This document shows, in pieces, positions 17,666-28,099 of a stretch of 64,000 nt of DNA (position 1 is its first letter; each line of letters starts with the position of its first letter). The translations under genes were made by a program, and so were the position numbers. Under the pieces are notes generated by a model. It did no database searches and had not been told where the DNA came from. It worked only from the letters and a program-made list of their open reading frames with translations. Source of the stretch: Streptomyces sp. NRRL WC-3618. Lineage in GTDB: Bacteria; Actinomycetota; Actinomycetes; Streptomycetales; Streptomycetaceae. The stretch spans positions 154,463-218,462 of the forward strand of contig NZ_LGDW01000001.1 in assembly GCF_001280005.1 (NCBI RefSeq), written 5' to 3'.

Positions 17666-18520
17666 ATGACCGTCCTATTCGAATGCGTGTACGAAGGTGA
17701 GCGGTACGTCGGGTTGGGCGAGCCCGAGGACACCGCCCTCACCCTCTTCCCCCTCGCCGGCGCCGACCCGCGTGCCGCGGTCCTGGCGGCCGACGGCGAC
17801 GTCCCCGCCCTGCTCGCCGCGCTGACCGAGGGCCGCGAGCCGGTGACCGCGGCCGTGACCGACGTACGCTTCCGGCCCCCGCTGCTGCCCGACTCGGTCG
17901 GGGACGCGCTGGTCAGCGGGTTCATGGCCACCCACAACGTGAAGGCGGACTCCGGGGCGCCGACTCAGCCCAACTGGTTCTTCAAGGGGCTGGGCGAGGT
18001 CCTGAAGGTCTCCGGCGAGCCGCTGCGCGTGCCGCAGGACGCCCTCGCGGTGACCGAGGAGGCCGAGGTCGTCCTCGTGTACGTCGGTGACGCGGACGGC
18101 GCTCCGAAGTACGCCGGGTACACCTTCGGCAACGACCTCACCGACATCGGCCGGTTCAAGCGGCACGCGGGGCATCTGTCGTACGCGAAACTGTGCGACG
18201 CGGGCGTGGCCCCCTACCTCTTCCTGGGCACCCCGCCGCAGCAGGTCACCGGGCAGGTCACCATCGAGCGGGACGGGGAGCAGGCCTGGCGGGGGCCGTT
18301 CGCCACCGGGGTGAAAGCGCTGCACTACGGGCTGCGGGACATGACGGCCGGGCTCTTCGCGAACGCGTCGCTGCTGCACCCCGGCCGCGTGCACTACGTC
18401 TACCTCGGCGCGGACCGCAGCAGCTTCCACCACGGCTTCACGATGGCCGACCGCGACCGCGTGACGATCGAGTTCGCCACCCACGGGGTGACGCTGTCCC
18501 ATCCCCTGCACTGGGGCTGA
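17666..18520 (+). CDS. Fumarylacetoacetate hydrolase-fold enzyme (AraD1-like)
   Basis: 284-residue protein with the FAH C-terminal catalytic fold. Conserved parts include NWFFKGLGEVLKVSG, the metal-binding acidic residues in VTEEAEVVLVYVG, YTFGNDLTDI and a C-terminal ITIE-like strand (VTIEFATHGVTLSHP). The family hydrolyses C-C bonds or decarboxylates/dehydrates 2-oxo acids using a divalent metal. The ATG at 17666 has AGAGGAGAG 8 nt upstream. It is the last gene of the plus-strand set, 68 nt after the enolase gene with a repeat stem between, so its membership in the cluster is probable but not certain. It converges on mnmA. Confidence 0.82.
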   Translation: MTVLFECVYEGERYVGLGEPEDTALTLFPLAGADPRAAVLAADGDVPALLAALTEGREPVTAAVTDVRFRPPLLPDSVGDALVSGFMATHNVKADSGAPTQPNWFFKGLGEVLKVSGEPLRVPQDALAVTEEAEVVLVYVGDADGAPKYAGYTFGNDLTDIGRFKRHAGHLSYAKLCDAGVAPYLFLGTPPQQVTGQVTIERDGEQAWRGPFATGVKALHYGLRDMTAGLFANASLLHPGRVHYVYLGADRSSFHHGFTMADRDRVTIEFATHGVTLSHPLHWG

Positions 18521-18548
18521 GCACGGCGAGCGGCGGTCGTACGACGGC

Positions 18549-19673
18549 TCAGACCGCGCCCGCCGTGACCCGGTTCGTCGTGGCGATCGTCGCCGAGCCG
18601 ACGACGCGCGTGCCGTCGTACAGGACGATCGCCTGGCCCGGCGCCACCCCGCGTACGGGCTCGGTGAACGTGACCTCCAGGCGGCCGTCGACGAGTTCGG
18701 CGCTGACCTCGGTCTCGCCGCCGTGGGCGCGCAGCTGGGCGGTGTAGGTGCCGGGGCCGGTGGGGGCCGCGCCGCACCAGCGGGGGCGGATCGCGGTGAG
18801 CGCGTCGACGTCGAGGGCGGCGGCCGGGCCGACCGTCACCGTGTTGTTCACCGGGGAGATGTCGAGGACGTAACGCGGCTTGCCGTCGGCGGCCGGGGTG
18901 CCGATGCGCAGGCCCTTGCGCTGGCCGATGGTGAAGCCGTACGCGCCCTCGTGCGTGCCGATCTTCGCGCCCGACTCGTCGACGATGTCACCCTCCGCGC
19001 GGCCGAGGCGGCCTGCCAGGAAGCCCTGGGTGTCGCCGTCGGCGATGAAGCAGATGTCGTGCGAGTCGGGCTTCTTGGCGACCGCGAGACCGCGCCGCTC
19101 GGCCTCCGCGCGGATCTCGTCCTTCGTGGTGAGGGTGTCGCCGAGGGGGAACATGGCGTGAGCGAGCTGCCGGTCGTCGAGCACCCCGAGGACGTACGAC
19201 TGGTCCTTGGCCATGTCGGAGGCGCGGTGCAGCTCGCGCGAGCCGTCCTCGTGCGTGATCACCTGCGCGTAGTGGCCCGTGCAGACGGCGTCGAAGCCGA
19301 GGGCGAGGGCCTTGTCGAGGAGCGCGGCGAACTTGATCTTCTCGTTGCAGCGCAGACACGGGTTGGGGGTGCGCCCGGCCTCGTACTCGGCGACGAAGTC
19401 GTCCACCACGTCCTCGCGGAAGCGCTCGGCGAGGTCCCACACGTAGAAGGGGATGCCGATGACGTCGGCGGCGCGGCGGGCGTCACGGGAGTCCTCGATG
19501 GTGCAACAGCCACGCGCGCCCGTGCGGAACGACTGCGGGTTCGCGGACAGGGCGAGGTGGACGCCTGTCACGTCGTGGCCGGCTTCCGCCGCACGGGCGG
19601 CGGCTACGGCGGAGTCCACGCCGCCGGACATGGCGGCCAGTACGCGGAGGGGCTGCTGCGAGGTCTGAGTCAT
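18549..19673 (-). CDS. mnmA: tRNA 2-thiouridine(34) synthase MnmA
   Basis: 374-residue tRNA 2-thiouridylase (also called TrmU). It adenylates U34 of Lys, Glu and Gln tRNAs and inserts sulfur taken from a persulfide carrier. Motifs: the PP-loop [16 protein letters not shown] near the N-terminus, the catalytic cysteine region [24 protein letters not shown] for tRNA binding, and the second cysteine in [11 protein letters not shown]. The length is normal. GGAGG lies 5 nt upstream of the ATG. The cysteine desulfurase gene 2.6 kb away is its likely sulfur donor. This gene marks the return to core chromosome after the accessory cluster. Confidence 0.97.
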   Translation of the reverse strand: MTQTSQQPLRVLAAMSGGVDSAVAAARAAEAGHDVTGVHLALSANPQSFRTGARGCCTIEDSRDARRAADVIGIPFYVWDLAERFREDVVDDFVAEYEAGRTPNPCLRCNEKIKFAALLDKALALGFDAVCTGHYAQVITHEDGSRELHRASDMAKDQSYVLGVLDDRQLAHAMFPLGDTLTTKDEIRAEAERRGLAVAKKPDSHDICFIADGDTQGFLAGRLGRAEGDIVDESGAKIGTHEGAYGFTIGQRKGLRIGTPAADGKPRYVLDISPVNNTVTVGPAAALDVDALTAIRPRWCGAAPTGPGTYTAQLRAHGGETEVSAELVDGRLEVTFTEPVRGVAPGQAIVLYDGTRVVGSATIATTNRVTAGAV

Positions 19674-19733
19674 AACCCCTCCAGGGTACGGGGCGCCGGG
19701 AACCGGGGCGCGCGAGTATCCGTTCTCGCTGAC

Positions 19734-20471
19734 ATGGAGGAAACACAGGCTCGGCGGGACACCGCTCGCGGCCTTTCGCGCGATGTCCCCCAGCAGTCGC
19801 GCAGCGAGGGCCTCACCAGGGCGTCGCGGGACGGCGACCGGCGGATCGGGCGGCGCGCGCTGCTCATCGGCGGGGCGGTGGCCGCCGTCGCCACGGGCGT
19901 GCTCGCGCGCGGTGAGCTGGGGCATCTGTGGTGGCGGGTGCCAGGGGTGTCGAAGCCGCGCAAGGAGGGTGACGTCGACTACGTGGGCGCACGCTGGGTG
20001 GCGGCCTCGGCGGCGAACTGGCGGATGGCGGACCGGCCCGACGACTACGACGTGGACCTGGTGATCATCCATGTCACGCAGGGCAGCTACGCGAGCGCGG
20101 TGAAGGTCTTCCAGGACCCGGACCACGGAGCGGCGGCGCACTACATCGTCCGCGAGGACGGGCGGATCACGCAGATGATCCGCGAGCTGGACGTGGCGTT
20201 CCACGCGGGCAACCGGGAGTACAACGAGCGGAGCGTCGGGATCGAGCACGCGGGCTTCGTGGAGCGGCCCGAGGACTTCACGGACGCGATGTACGCGGCC
20301 TCGGCGCGGCTGACGGCGAGGGTCTGCGCGCGGTACGGCATACCCGTCGACCGGGAGCACATCATCGGGCACGTGGAGGTGCCGGGCACGGACCACACCG
20401 ATCCCGGGCCGGGCTGGGACTGGAAGAAGTACCTGCGGCTCGTCGAAGAGGCGACCAGGGCCCCCGCCTGA
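19734..20471 (+). CDS. Secreted N-acetylmuramoyl-L-alanine amidase (amidase_2, TAT signal)
   Basis: 245-residue protein. The N-terminus holds a twin-arginine signal ([18 protein letters not shown]), so it is probably exported folded. The mature part is a zinc amidase_2/PGRP domain: the first zinc His in [43 protein letters not shown], and the later ligands in [19 protein letters not shown]. It would cleave the amide between muramic acid and L-Ala in peptidoglycan. The start at 19734 lacks a clear ribosome-binding site. It is divergent from mnmA across 60 bp and is followed by the multicopper oxidase gene. Confidence 0.88.
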   Translation: MEETQARRDTARGLSRDVPQQSRSEGLTRASRDGDRRIGRRALLIGGAVAAVATGVLARGELGHLWWRVPGVSKPRKEGDVDYVGARWVAASAANWRMADRPDDYDVDLVIIHVTQGSYASAVKVFQDPDHGAAAHYIVREDGRITQMIRELDVAFHAGNREYNERSVGIEHAGFVERPEDFTDAMYAASARLTARVCARYGIPVDREHIIGHVEVPGTDHTDPGPGWDWKKYLRLVEEATRAPA

Positions 20472-20695
20472 GACCCCCATGCGTCTTGGTGACGTGCGTC
20501 ATGCGTGCGCGACACCGTGAGCAATTCGGGTGTGTCGGCCGCCCCGATGTGTCCCACGCCCCGAAGGTGACCCGCGCATCCCCAATCCCGCCTCGCCGTA
20601 GGGGAGTCGGCGTACACGCCGATCGCACAGCCCCCGGTGCGCGCTCCCATTTCCGCCCCGGTCTTTACACAGGGCTTAGCCCAGCGGTCCAAGCC

Positions 20696-22216
20696 ATGAC
20701 CATGACCCACACCACAGATCCGGCCGACGACACGAACAAGCGGGCGAAGAGCCTGAGCGGCAGGGGCCTGCACCGGCGCAAGTTTCTCGGCGGCTTGGCC
20801 GGCCTCGGCCTGGGCGCCGTGGCGGCGGGCGGGTCCTTCGGGCTGATGACCGCCGGGGGGCGCAAGGCCAGCGCGGCGACGAGGACGCGCCCGCTGCCCG
20901 TCCCTGACCTCCTGGAGGGCACCGCCGCCCTCGGCACCACCACCTTCACCCTGGAGGCGAAGAGCGGCACCAGCGAGGTGATCCGCGGTGTCAGCAGCAC
21001 CACCGCCGGCTACAACGGGTCGTTCCTCGGCCCGACCCTGAAGTGGACCACCGGCGAGAAGGTCAGGCTGAACGTCACCAACCGCCTCGCCGAGGAGACC
21101 TCCGTCCACTTCCACGGCGCGCACGTCCCGCCCAGGATGGACGGCGGCCCGCAGAACGCCTTCGCCGCCGACGCCACCTGGGCCCCCACCTTCACCGTCC
21201 TGGACGAGGCCAAGACCCTCTGGTACCACCCGCACGCCCTGGGCACCACGGCCAAGCAGTCCTCCCGGGGACTGGCCGGGATGATCATCGTGGCGGACGA
21301 CTCCCCCGCCTCCGCCGCCCTGCCCAGCGACTACGGCGTCGACGACATACCGCTCGTCTTCCAGTGCCTGGCCGTCTCCGCCTCGGGCGACATCAAGTAC
21401 GACCAGCCCGGGTACCTCGCCTCCGGCCTCCGGTTCCCGGTGCTGGTCAACGGCGCCAACGTCGACGCCACCACACTCACCTTCGATGCCACCAGGACCC
21501 GCAACCGCTTCCGGGCGCTCAACGCCTCACCGTCGGACATCATCACCCTGCGGCGCCGCGACGGCGGCAAGCTGACCCAGATAGCCACCGACCAGGGGTA
21601 TCTGACGAAGGCGACCGAGGTGGACACCATCCGGCTGGTGGCGGGCGCCCGCGCCGAGTTCACCATCGACGTCACCGAGGACGTCATGCTGCAGGCCGTC
21701 ATCACGACCGGCTGGATCCGCGGCGGCTCCGGCACCTACGACGTCCTCACCGTCGCCGCGGGCGGCGACGACACCCCGGACGACCTGCCGCGCCGCCTCA
21801 GGACCATCGAGCGGTACGACACCACCGACTTCACGGCCCGCACCATCACGCTCGGGAACACGGGTCAGGCGATGACCATCAACGGTTCGGCCGGACTGAC
21901 CATGGACGGCATGGCCATGATCAGTACCACGCTGGGCGCCAAGGAGATCTGGACGATCGCCAACCACTCCCAGCTAGAACACTCGTTCCACCTGCACGAC
22001 GTGCCCTACCAGATCGTCGCGATCAACGGGTCGCCTCCGACGGGGGTCGAACTCGGCTGGTACGACACGTACGAGGTCGTCGGCGGCGGCTCGATCACGA
22101 TCGCCATGGAGTTCACCGACTTCGCCGACGACACCTACATGTACATGCTCCACTGCCATCTGCTGCAGCACGAGGACCAGGGCATGATGGCGTCCCTGAT
22201 GGTGACGGAGAGCTAG
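20696..22216 (+). CDS. Multicopper oxidase (TAT-exported laccase-like)
   Basis: 506-residue three-domain multicopper oxidase. The TAT signal is HRRKFLGGLAGLGLGAV. The four copper-ligand motifs are present in order: HFHGAH (about 140), WYHPHALGT (about 180), HSFHLHDVPY (about 426) and MLHCHLLQHEDQGMM (about 482), giving one type 1 and one trinuclear site. The Met after the last motif fits an axial type 1 ligand. Such enzymes oxidise phenols or metal ions outside the cell (CotA/CueO type). The start at 20696 is followed by another ATG 6 nt later. It converges on the cysteine desulfurase gene. Confidence 0.92.
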   Translation: MTMTHTTDPADDTNKRAKSLSGRGLHRRKFLGGLAGLGLGAVAAGGSFGLMTAGGRKASAATRTRPLPVPDLLEGTAALGTTTFTLEAKSGTSEVIRGVSSTTAGYNGSFLGPTLKWTTGEKVRLNVTNRLAEETSVHFHGAHVPPRMDGGPQNAFAADATWAPTFTVLDEAKTLWYHPHALGTTAKQSSRGLAGMIIVADDSPASAALPSDYGVDDIPLVFQCLAVSASGDIKYDQPGYLASGLRFPVLVNGANVDATTLTFDATRTRNRFRALNASPSDIITLRRRDGGKLTQIATDQGYLTKATEVDTIRLVAGARAEFTIDVTEDVMLQAVITTGWIRGGSGTYDVLTVAAGGDDTPDDLPRRLRTIERYDTTDFTARTITLGNTGQAMTINGSAGLTMDGMAMISTTLGAKEIWTIANHSQLEHSFHLHDVPYQIVAINGSPPTGVELGWYDTYEVVGGGSITIAMEFTDFADDTYMYMLHCHLLQHEDQGMMASLMVTES

Positions 22217-22248
22217 CCAGTCGGTCGGGCGGCGCGAGCGGCGCGGCG

Positions 22249-23412
22249 TTACGCCAGGCCCGCCGCGCGCGCCCGCTCCACCACCGGGGCGATGACCTTG
22301 GCGACCGCCTCGACGTCGGCCTCCGTGGAGGTGTGGCCGAGGGAGAAGCGGAGGGTGCCGCGCGCCAGGTCCGGATCGGTGCCGACGGCGAGGAGGACGT
22401 GGCTGGGCTGAGCCACCCCGGCGGTGCAGGCGGACCCGGTGGAGCACTCGATGCCCTGGGCGTCGAGCAGCAGGAGCAGGGAGTCGCCCTCGCAGCCCGG
22501 GAAGGTGAAGTGGGCGTTGGCCGGGAGGCGGTCCACGGGGTCACCGCCCAGGATCGCGTCCGGAACCGCCGTACGGACGGCCGTCACCAGGGCGTCGCGC
22601 AGGGCGCCGATCTCCCGGGCGAACCAGCCCTGCTGCTCGGCGGCGAGCCGTCCGGCCACCGCGAAGGAGGCGACGGCCGGCACATCGAGGGTGCCGGACC
22701 GAACGTGCCGTTCCTGCCCGCCGCCGTGCAGCACGGGTACGGGGCTGTACTCGCGGCCCAGCAGCAGCGCGCCGATGCCGTACGGGCCGCCGATCTTGTG
22801 GCCGGAGACGGTCATCGCGGCGAGCCCGGAGTCGGCGAAGGAGACGGGCACCTGACCGAAGGCCTGTACCGCGTCGGCGTGCAGCGGAACCCCGAACTCG
22901 CCTGCCACATCGGCGAGTTCACGCACCGGCAGGATCGTGCCGATCTCGTTGTTGGCCCACATCACAGTGGCCAGGGCCACGTCGTCGGGGTTGCAGGCGA
23001 CTGCCTCGCGCAGGGCGTCGGGGTGGACGCGGCCGTACGGGTCGACCGGGAGGTACTCGACGACGGCGCCCTCGTGCTCGCCGAGCCAGTGCACGGCGTC
23101 GAGGACGGCGTGGTGCTCGACGGGGCTGGCGAGGACGCGGACGCGGGCCGGATCGGCGTCCCGCCGGGACCAGTACAGGCCCTTGACGGCGAGGTTGTCG
23201 GCCTCGGTGCCGCCCGAGGTGAACACGACCTCGCTGGGCCGGGCACCGAGCGACTCGGCGAGCGTCTCGCGGGCCTCCTCGACCGTACGTCTGGCTCTGC
23301 GGCCGGCCGCGTGGAGCGAGGAGGCGTTACCGGTGACGGCCAGTTGCGCGGTCATTGCCTCGACCGCCTCCGGAAGCATCGGGGTGGTCGCGGCGTGGTC
23401 GAGGTATGCCAT
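22249..23412 (-). CDS. Cysteine desulfurase (IscS/NifS family)
   Basis: 387-residue PLP enzyme that removes sulfur from cysteine as a persulfide for tRNA thiolation and Fe-S clusters. It starts [17 protein letters not shown]. It has [27 protein letters not shown], the PLP-lysine motif [14 protein letters not shown] (about 200) and the mobile catalytic cysteine loop [19 protein letters not shown] (about 325). The long Cys loop places it with group I (IscS-like) enzymes. Its closeness to mnmA suggests it feeds that enzyme. Confidence 0.95.
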   Translation of the reverse strand: MAYLDHAATTPMLPEAVEAMTAQLAVTGNASSLHAAGRRARRTVEEARETLAESLGARPSEVVFTSGGTEADNLAVKGLYWSRRDADPARVRVLASPVEHHAVLDAVHWLGEHEGAVVEYLPVDPYGRVHPDALREAVACNPDDVALATVMWANNEIGTILPVRELADVAGEFGVPLHADAVQAFGQVPVSFADSGLAAMTVSGHKIGGPYGIGALLLGREYSPVPVLHGGGQERHVRSGTLDVPAVASFAVAGRLAAEQQGWFAREIGALRDALVTAVRTAVPDAILGGDPVDRLPANAHFTFPGCEGDSLLLLLDAQGIECSTGSACTAGVAQPSHVLLAVGTDPDLARGTLRFSLGHTSTEADVEAVAKVIAPVVERARAAGLA

Positions 23413-23602
23413 GGTGCCGTGATTCTACGGCGCCCCGGTGACCCGCCCGTGGCCGGAGGCCGTGCGCCCGGCGTCCATGTGAAGTACGCCCACATCACGG
23501 CGGCAATTCCTGCACGTCCGCTGCGGGCAAACGCCCCTTGAGCCGCAGCCAGGCCTATTACGCTTTTCAAGCACTATTCGGACTCACTGAATGTGGGTAG
23601 GA

Positions 23603-24037
23603 ATGACGGTTCAGTCCGTTCAGCGCGCCGCTCGCATCCTGCATGAGCTGGCGACTGCGGGCCCTCGCCTGGGCGTCACGGACCTCGCTGACCGGATCGG
23701 TGTCTCGAGGCCCACGGCGCACGCCCTGCTGCGCACCCTCGAGGCCGAGGGTCTGGTGCGCCAGGAGAAGGAGACCAGCAAGTACCTCCTGGGCCCTGCC
23801 CTGCTGCGGCTCGGCAACTCCTTTCTGGAGACCCAGGAGTTGCGGTCCCGGTCGGTCGCCTGGGCCGACACCCTGGCCGAGCGCATTGGCGAGGCGGTCT
23901 GGGTCGCCGTGCTCGACGGCCGCCTGCGGACCGGGAGCGGCACGCCGTCGCCGTACGCGAGGTGGCGACGCAGCTCTCCCGGGAGCTCGGGGCCGGCCGG
24001 GCGTGGCCTGGCGCATCTCGGACTGAACGCCGGCTGA
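23603..24037 (+). pseudogene. IclR-family (GylR-like) regulator with internal deletion and frameshift
   Basis: The first ~105 codons encode a normal IclR winged helix and linker: SVQRAARILHELATAGPRL, LADRIGVSRPTAHALLRTLE and YLLGPALLRLGNSFLETQEL up to VWVAVLDG. The effector domain (about 120 residues) is then missing. In another frame, from about 23935, a typical IclR C-terminus appears (HAVAVREVATQLSRELGAG). So the middle was deleted out of frame near 23925-23935, leaving a 144-codon reading frame where about 250 is normal. The ATG at 23603 has GGTAGGA just upstream. A shortened DNA-binding protein might still be made. Confidence 0.7.
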
Positions 24038-24071
24038 CTCAGGCCCGCCGGCGCCCGCCAGCCACAACGAC

Positions 24072-25442
<1,371 letters not shown>

Positions 25443-25450
25443 CTCAACCC

Positions 25451-25984
25451 ATGGAGTTCGCATTCGTCAGCGGCAGCGCGGCCCTTGACTTCGTCGGTAC
25501 GGTCCAGAACCGACGGGACGACGCGCTGGACCTGCTCACCACACCGGCCGACCTCACGAACTGGTCCGTCGCCTCCGGAGCCCTGGACTCCCCCGCGTCG
25601 GCGACCAGGGCGGACCTGGCCACGGCCCTGCACCTGCGCGAGGCGATCTACCGGCTGATGGTCGCCTCGACCGACGGCACCCCGTTCGCCCCCGAGGACT
25701 GCGCCGTCGTCAACCGAGCCGCCGGCCGGAGCCCGGTGCGCTGCGAACTGCTGCCCGACCGCACCGTCGTACGCCACGGCACGATCGGGGCCGTCCTGTC
25801 GTCGCTGGCCCGTGACGCCGTCGAGCTGATCACCAGCACCCCGGAGCAGGTGAAGGAGTGCGCGGCGCCCACCTGCACCCGGTTGTACGTCGACCGGTCC
25901 CACCGCGGCTCCCGGCGCTGGTGCGACATGACGCGCTGCGGCAACCGCGCCAAGGCCGCGCTCTACCGGTCCCGGCACGCCTGA
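25451..25984 (+). CDS. CGNR zinc-finger regulator (ABATE domain)
   Basis: 177-residue protein. The N-terminal ABATE domain starts MEFAFVSGSAALDFVGTV and carries LREAIYRLM. The C-terminal treble-clef finger has a Cys pair in KECAAPTCTRLYVDRS and the name-giving RRWCDMTRCGNRAKAALYR. Proteins of this type are putative transcription factors often encoded next to, and divergent from, the transporter they regulate; that is the arrangement here with the EamA gene. The ATG at 25451 is the natural start. Confidence 0.88.
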   Translation: MEFAFVSGSAALDFVGTVQNRRDDALDLLTTPADLTNWSVASGALDSPASATRADLATALHLREAIYRLMVASTDGTPFAPEDCAVVNRAAGRSPVRCELLPDRTVVRHGTIGAVLSSLARDAVELITSTPEQVKECAAPTCTRLYVDRSHRGSRRWCDMTRCGNRAKAALYRSRHA

Positions 25985-26042
25985 CGCGTACGACAGCGGG
26001 GGCGGGTGGTCGCCCGCCCGCCCCCGTCCCGGACCGTCTCGC

Positions 26043-26551
26043 TCACACCACCTGGACCGGGCGCTCCCAGACGACCAGGCCGACGCACCCCTTGGGGCTG
26101 CGGGGCGCGTGCACGCTGTTCGGCGGCATGACCAGGAGGCTGCCCGCCGCGTAGACGCCGCCGTCGGTCTCCAGCTCGCCGCTGAGCACGTAGATCAGCT
26201 CGAAGCCGGGGTGGAGGTGGGAGGGCGCCTTGGCGCCCGGGAGACAGTGCATGACCGCGGCGGCCGGACCGTCCGGGCCGGAGTGGCGGCCGATCAGCAG
26301 GGAGCGTTCGCGGCCGAAGCGGGCGGGCTCGACGTACTCGTAGGTGCCCGGGTCGCTGAGCATGCCCTGCTGGTGGATGCCGGCGGCGGTGCCGAAGACG
26401 TACTTGCCGAAGATCGGCTTGTTGCGGGGCTCCTCCAGCCGGCCAGTTCCAGTTTCTGGTCGGGCGTCATCGCGTTGCCCGGTGCCTGCTCACCGTCGCG
26501 GAGGGTGGTGTCGAAGACCGATATGCGACGGGGCGTTGCGTGCTCGTTCAC
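26043..26551 (-). pseudogene. LeuA-like (HMGL) synthase remnant running into a cupin domain
   Basis: From the GTG at 26551 the first ~30 codons read [16 protein letters not shown], the start of an isopropylmalate/citramalate/homocitrate synthase catalytic domain. Near 26450 the frame breaks. In another frame the sequence continues with a later part of the same domain: [19 protein letters not shown], then TYEYVEP and [13 protein letters not shown]. About 200 residues between the two parts are missing. Right after HSG the same frame becomes a small cupin: LPGAKAPSHLHPGFELIYV, then SGELETDGG and MPPNSVHAP. Either the parent enzyme had a C-terminal cupin or a second deletion joined two genes. No functional synthase can be made. 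Confidence 0.7.
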
Positions 26552-26687
26552 TTCTCCCCCAAGGGACCTGGAAAACGCTCGGACACCTCGGCCGAACGGC
26601 TCAGATCCTCGGGGCGCGGGCGGGCCGCGTCATCCGCCGATGGAGGAGTGCGGGGGACGGCCGCCTCCACCGGGCGCCACTCCCCGC

Positions 26688-26718
26688 GTCTTTGGTGGAG
26701 CGTGGGTCCGCCAAAGAC
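26688..26718 (-). terminator. Hairpin after the small membrane-protein pair
   Basis: gtctttggtgg (26688-26698) pairs with ccgccaaagac (26708-26718) with one mismatch and a 9-nt loop. It lies 90 bp downstream of the stop at 26808 on the minus strand and upstream of the LeuA-like remnant, so it likely ends the small membrane-protein transcript. The rest of 26552-26807 shows no gene. Confidence 0.6.
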
Positions 26719-26807
26719 CGACCCGCCGGCTCGACCTCCTCCGGAGGGCGATGCGGCGGGCGGGGTGCGGTCCTCAGACTTCCGGCGTGGGCGTCACCGG
26801 CGAGCGG

Positions 26808-27074
26808 TCACAGGCTCCAGGAGACAGTGCTGTCGAGCTGTACGAGGGTGACCAGGACGACCAGGTCGGCGATGCCGAGACCGAGGCCGAGCCAGGCACG
26901 GCCGGGCCGCCTGGTGCCGCGCCAGAGGGCGACGACGGCCAGCGTGATGGCGACGGGGCCGAGGAAGACGTTGAGGACCAGCAGGCCCAGCAGACCGAGG
27001 ACGAAGGACGCGACGGCCATGCCGTCGGGGTCTCGGGGAGCGGTGCGGCCGGTGGCCGATGCGGTGAGTTGCAT
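26808..27074 (-). CDS. Small two-helix membrane protein (DUF4190-like)
   Basis: 88-residue protein. After a short polar N-terminus containing DPDGMAVASFVLGLLGLLV it has two hydrophobic segments (about residues 20-48 and 64-82) with a basic loop WRGTRRPGR between them. The DPDG-x-A-x-AS-x-VLG start is typical of DUF4190 membrane proteins of actinobacteria. No function is known. It starts 5 nt after the stop of the 50-residue gene upstream and is probably co-transcribed with it. Confidence 0.75.
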   Translation of the reverse strand: MQLTASATGRTAPRDPDGMAVASFVLGLLGLLVLNVFLGPVAITLAVVALWRGTRRPGRAWLGLGLGIADLVVLVTLVQLDSTVSWSL

Positions 27075-27079
27075 GGTGG

Positions 27080-27232
27080 TCAGCTCCGACGGGCGAGGCG
27101 CTCACGGAGCGCGAAGATGCCCAGCCAGACGGCGATGCCCGCGGCGGCCAGGACGGTGAACGAGAACGGGAGATGGGCGACGGTGCCCATCACCATGCCC
27201 AGCAGCAGGAGGGCGGCTACGAGGAAGAACAT
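27080..27232 (-). CDS. Very small hydrophobic protein, 50 aa
   Basis: Short reading frame of 50 codons: starts MFFLVAALLLLGMVMGTVA, continues with a second hydrophobic stretch FTVLAAAGIAVWLGIFAL and ends in the basic tail RERLARRS. The pattern of two helices and a positive cytosolic end is typical of a real membrane protein. It is 5 nt upstream of the DUF4190-like gene and opposite the TetR regulator, whose operator-like repeats lie between them, so the pair may be TetR-controlled. Confidence 0.65.
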   Translation of the reverse strand: MFFLVAALLLLGMVMGTVAHLPFSFTVLAAAGIAVWLGIFALRERLARRS

Positions 27233-27258
27233 GGGAGGAGTTCCCTTTCGTTACAGTT

Positions 27259-27347
27259 CAGTGAACGCTTGTGGCAACACTTGTTCACTGACTCCCAAGC
27301 CTAACGCGGTTCCCGGCTTTTCAATTACAGAGAACAGTTGTTAACTG
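27259..27347. promoter_or_regulatory. Operator-like inverted repeats between tetR and the small membrane genes
   Basis: Two inverted repeats lie in the divergent gap. The first is cagtgaac (27259-27266) with gttcactg (27283-27290), 16-nt spacer. The second is cagtt-gtt-aactg (27335-27347), just 6 nt before the TetR start codon. The second resembles a TetR-type autoregulatory operator. The region is A+T-rich compared with its surroundings, as expected of a promoter. Confidence 0.6.
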
Positions 27348-27353
27348 CATGGC

Positions 27354-27980
27354 ATGAGTCACACTCTCGGCATCCGGCAGGCCCAGAAGCAGAAGACCCG
27401 CCAGGCGCTCCTGGACGCGGCGCTCGGCCTGCTGGAGGACCAGAGCCTGAGCAGCCTCGGTCTGCGCGAGGTCACCCGCGCCGTCGGTGTCGCCCCCACC
27501 GCCTTCTACCGCCACTTCCGCTCGACCGCCGATCTCGGCATCGCCCTCGTCGAGGAGGCGCTCGGCAGCCTCCACCCGATGATCGGTACGACGGTGTCCG
27601 GGGCCGGCGACAGCGACGACCGCATCATCCGCGCGGTCGACCTGATCGCCCGCCATGTCCAGGCGCAGCCCGCCCACGTCCGCTTCATCGCGCGCGAGCG
27701 GCACGGCGGGGTCCAGCCGGTGCGCGAGGCGATCCGGGACCAGCTGGCCCGTTTCGCCGAGGAGGTGCGGGACGCGCTGGCCGAACAGCCGGAGTCCGAG
27801 GGCTGGTCCGGGGAGGACCTGCTGATGCTGGCGGGCCTGTATGTCGACCAGATGCTGATGACGGCCTCCCAGTTCCTGGAGACCCTGGACGCCCCGGCGG
27901 CCCAGCGCGAACAGGTGACCCGGCTGGCGACCCGACGGATGCGGTTGATCGCCCTCGGGCGCGGGCACTGGCTGGCCTGA
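27354..27980 (+). CDS. TetR-family regulator (FabR-like)
   Basis: 208-residue TetR repressor. The N-terminal helix-turn-helix reads LREVTRAVGVAPTAFYRHFR (about residues 39-58), and FIARERHGGVQPVR is like the FabR/ScbR-related group controlling lipid genes. The remaining helical ligand domain carries a dimerisation segment near the end. It is divergent from the small membrane-protein pair, with inverted repeats between, and converges on a TesB-like thioesterase gene across a hairpin. Target genes are inferred from position only. Confidence 0.88.
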   Translation: MSHTLGIRQAQKQKTRQALLDAALGLLEDQSLSSLGLREVTRAVGVAPTAFYRHFRSTADLGIALVEEALGSLHPMIGTTVSGAGDSDDRIIRAVDLIARHVQAQPAHVRFIARERHGGVQPVREAIRDQLARFAEEVRDALAEQPESEGWSGEDLLMLAGLYVDQMLMTASQFLETLDAPAAQREQVTRLATRRMRLIALGRGHWLA

Positions 27981-28018
27981 CTCCGCCTCACACGGCGACG
28001 CGACGCCGGCACGTACGA

Positions 28019-28051
28019 GGGCGGCGCGCCCGTCCGTCGAGCGCGCCGCCC
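28019..28051. terminator. Bidirectional terminator hairpin
   Basis: gggcggcgcgc (28019-28029) is perfectly complementary to gcgcgccgccc (28041-28051) with an 11-nt loop, between the converging TetR and thioesterase genes. Confidence 0.75.
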
Positions 28052-28099
28052 ATGCCGTATCTGTACGAGGCCGTTCTCAGCGTTGCCGCCGAGCCCGGT

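Noticed and set aside
26552..26807. Possible attenuator or T-box leader for the LeuA-like gene
   Set aside because: I see a hairpin but no T-box sequence, leader peptide with Leu codons or specifier loop; the hairpin fits a terminator of the upstream membrane genes better.
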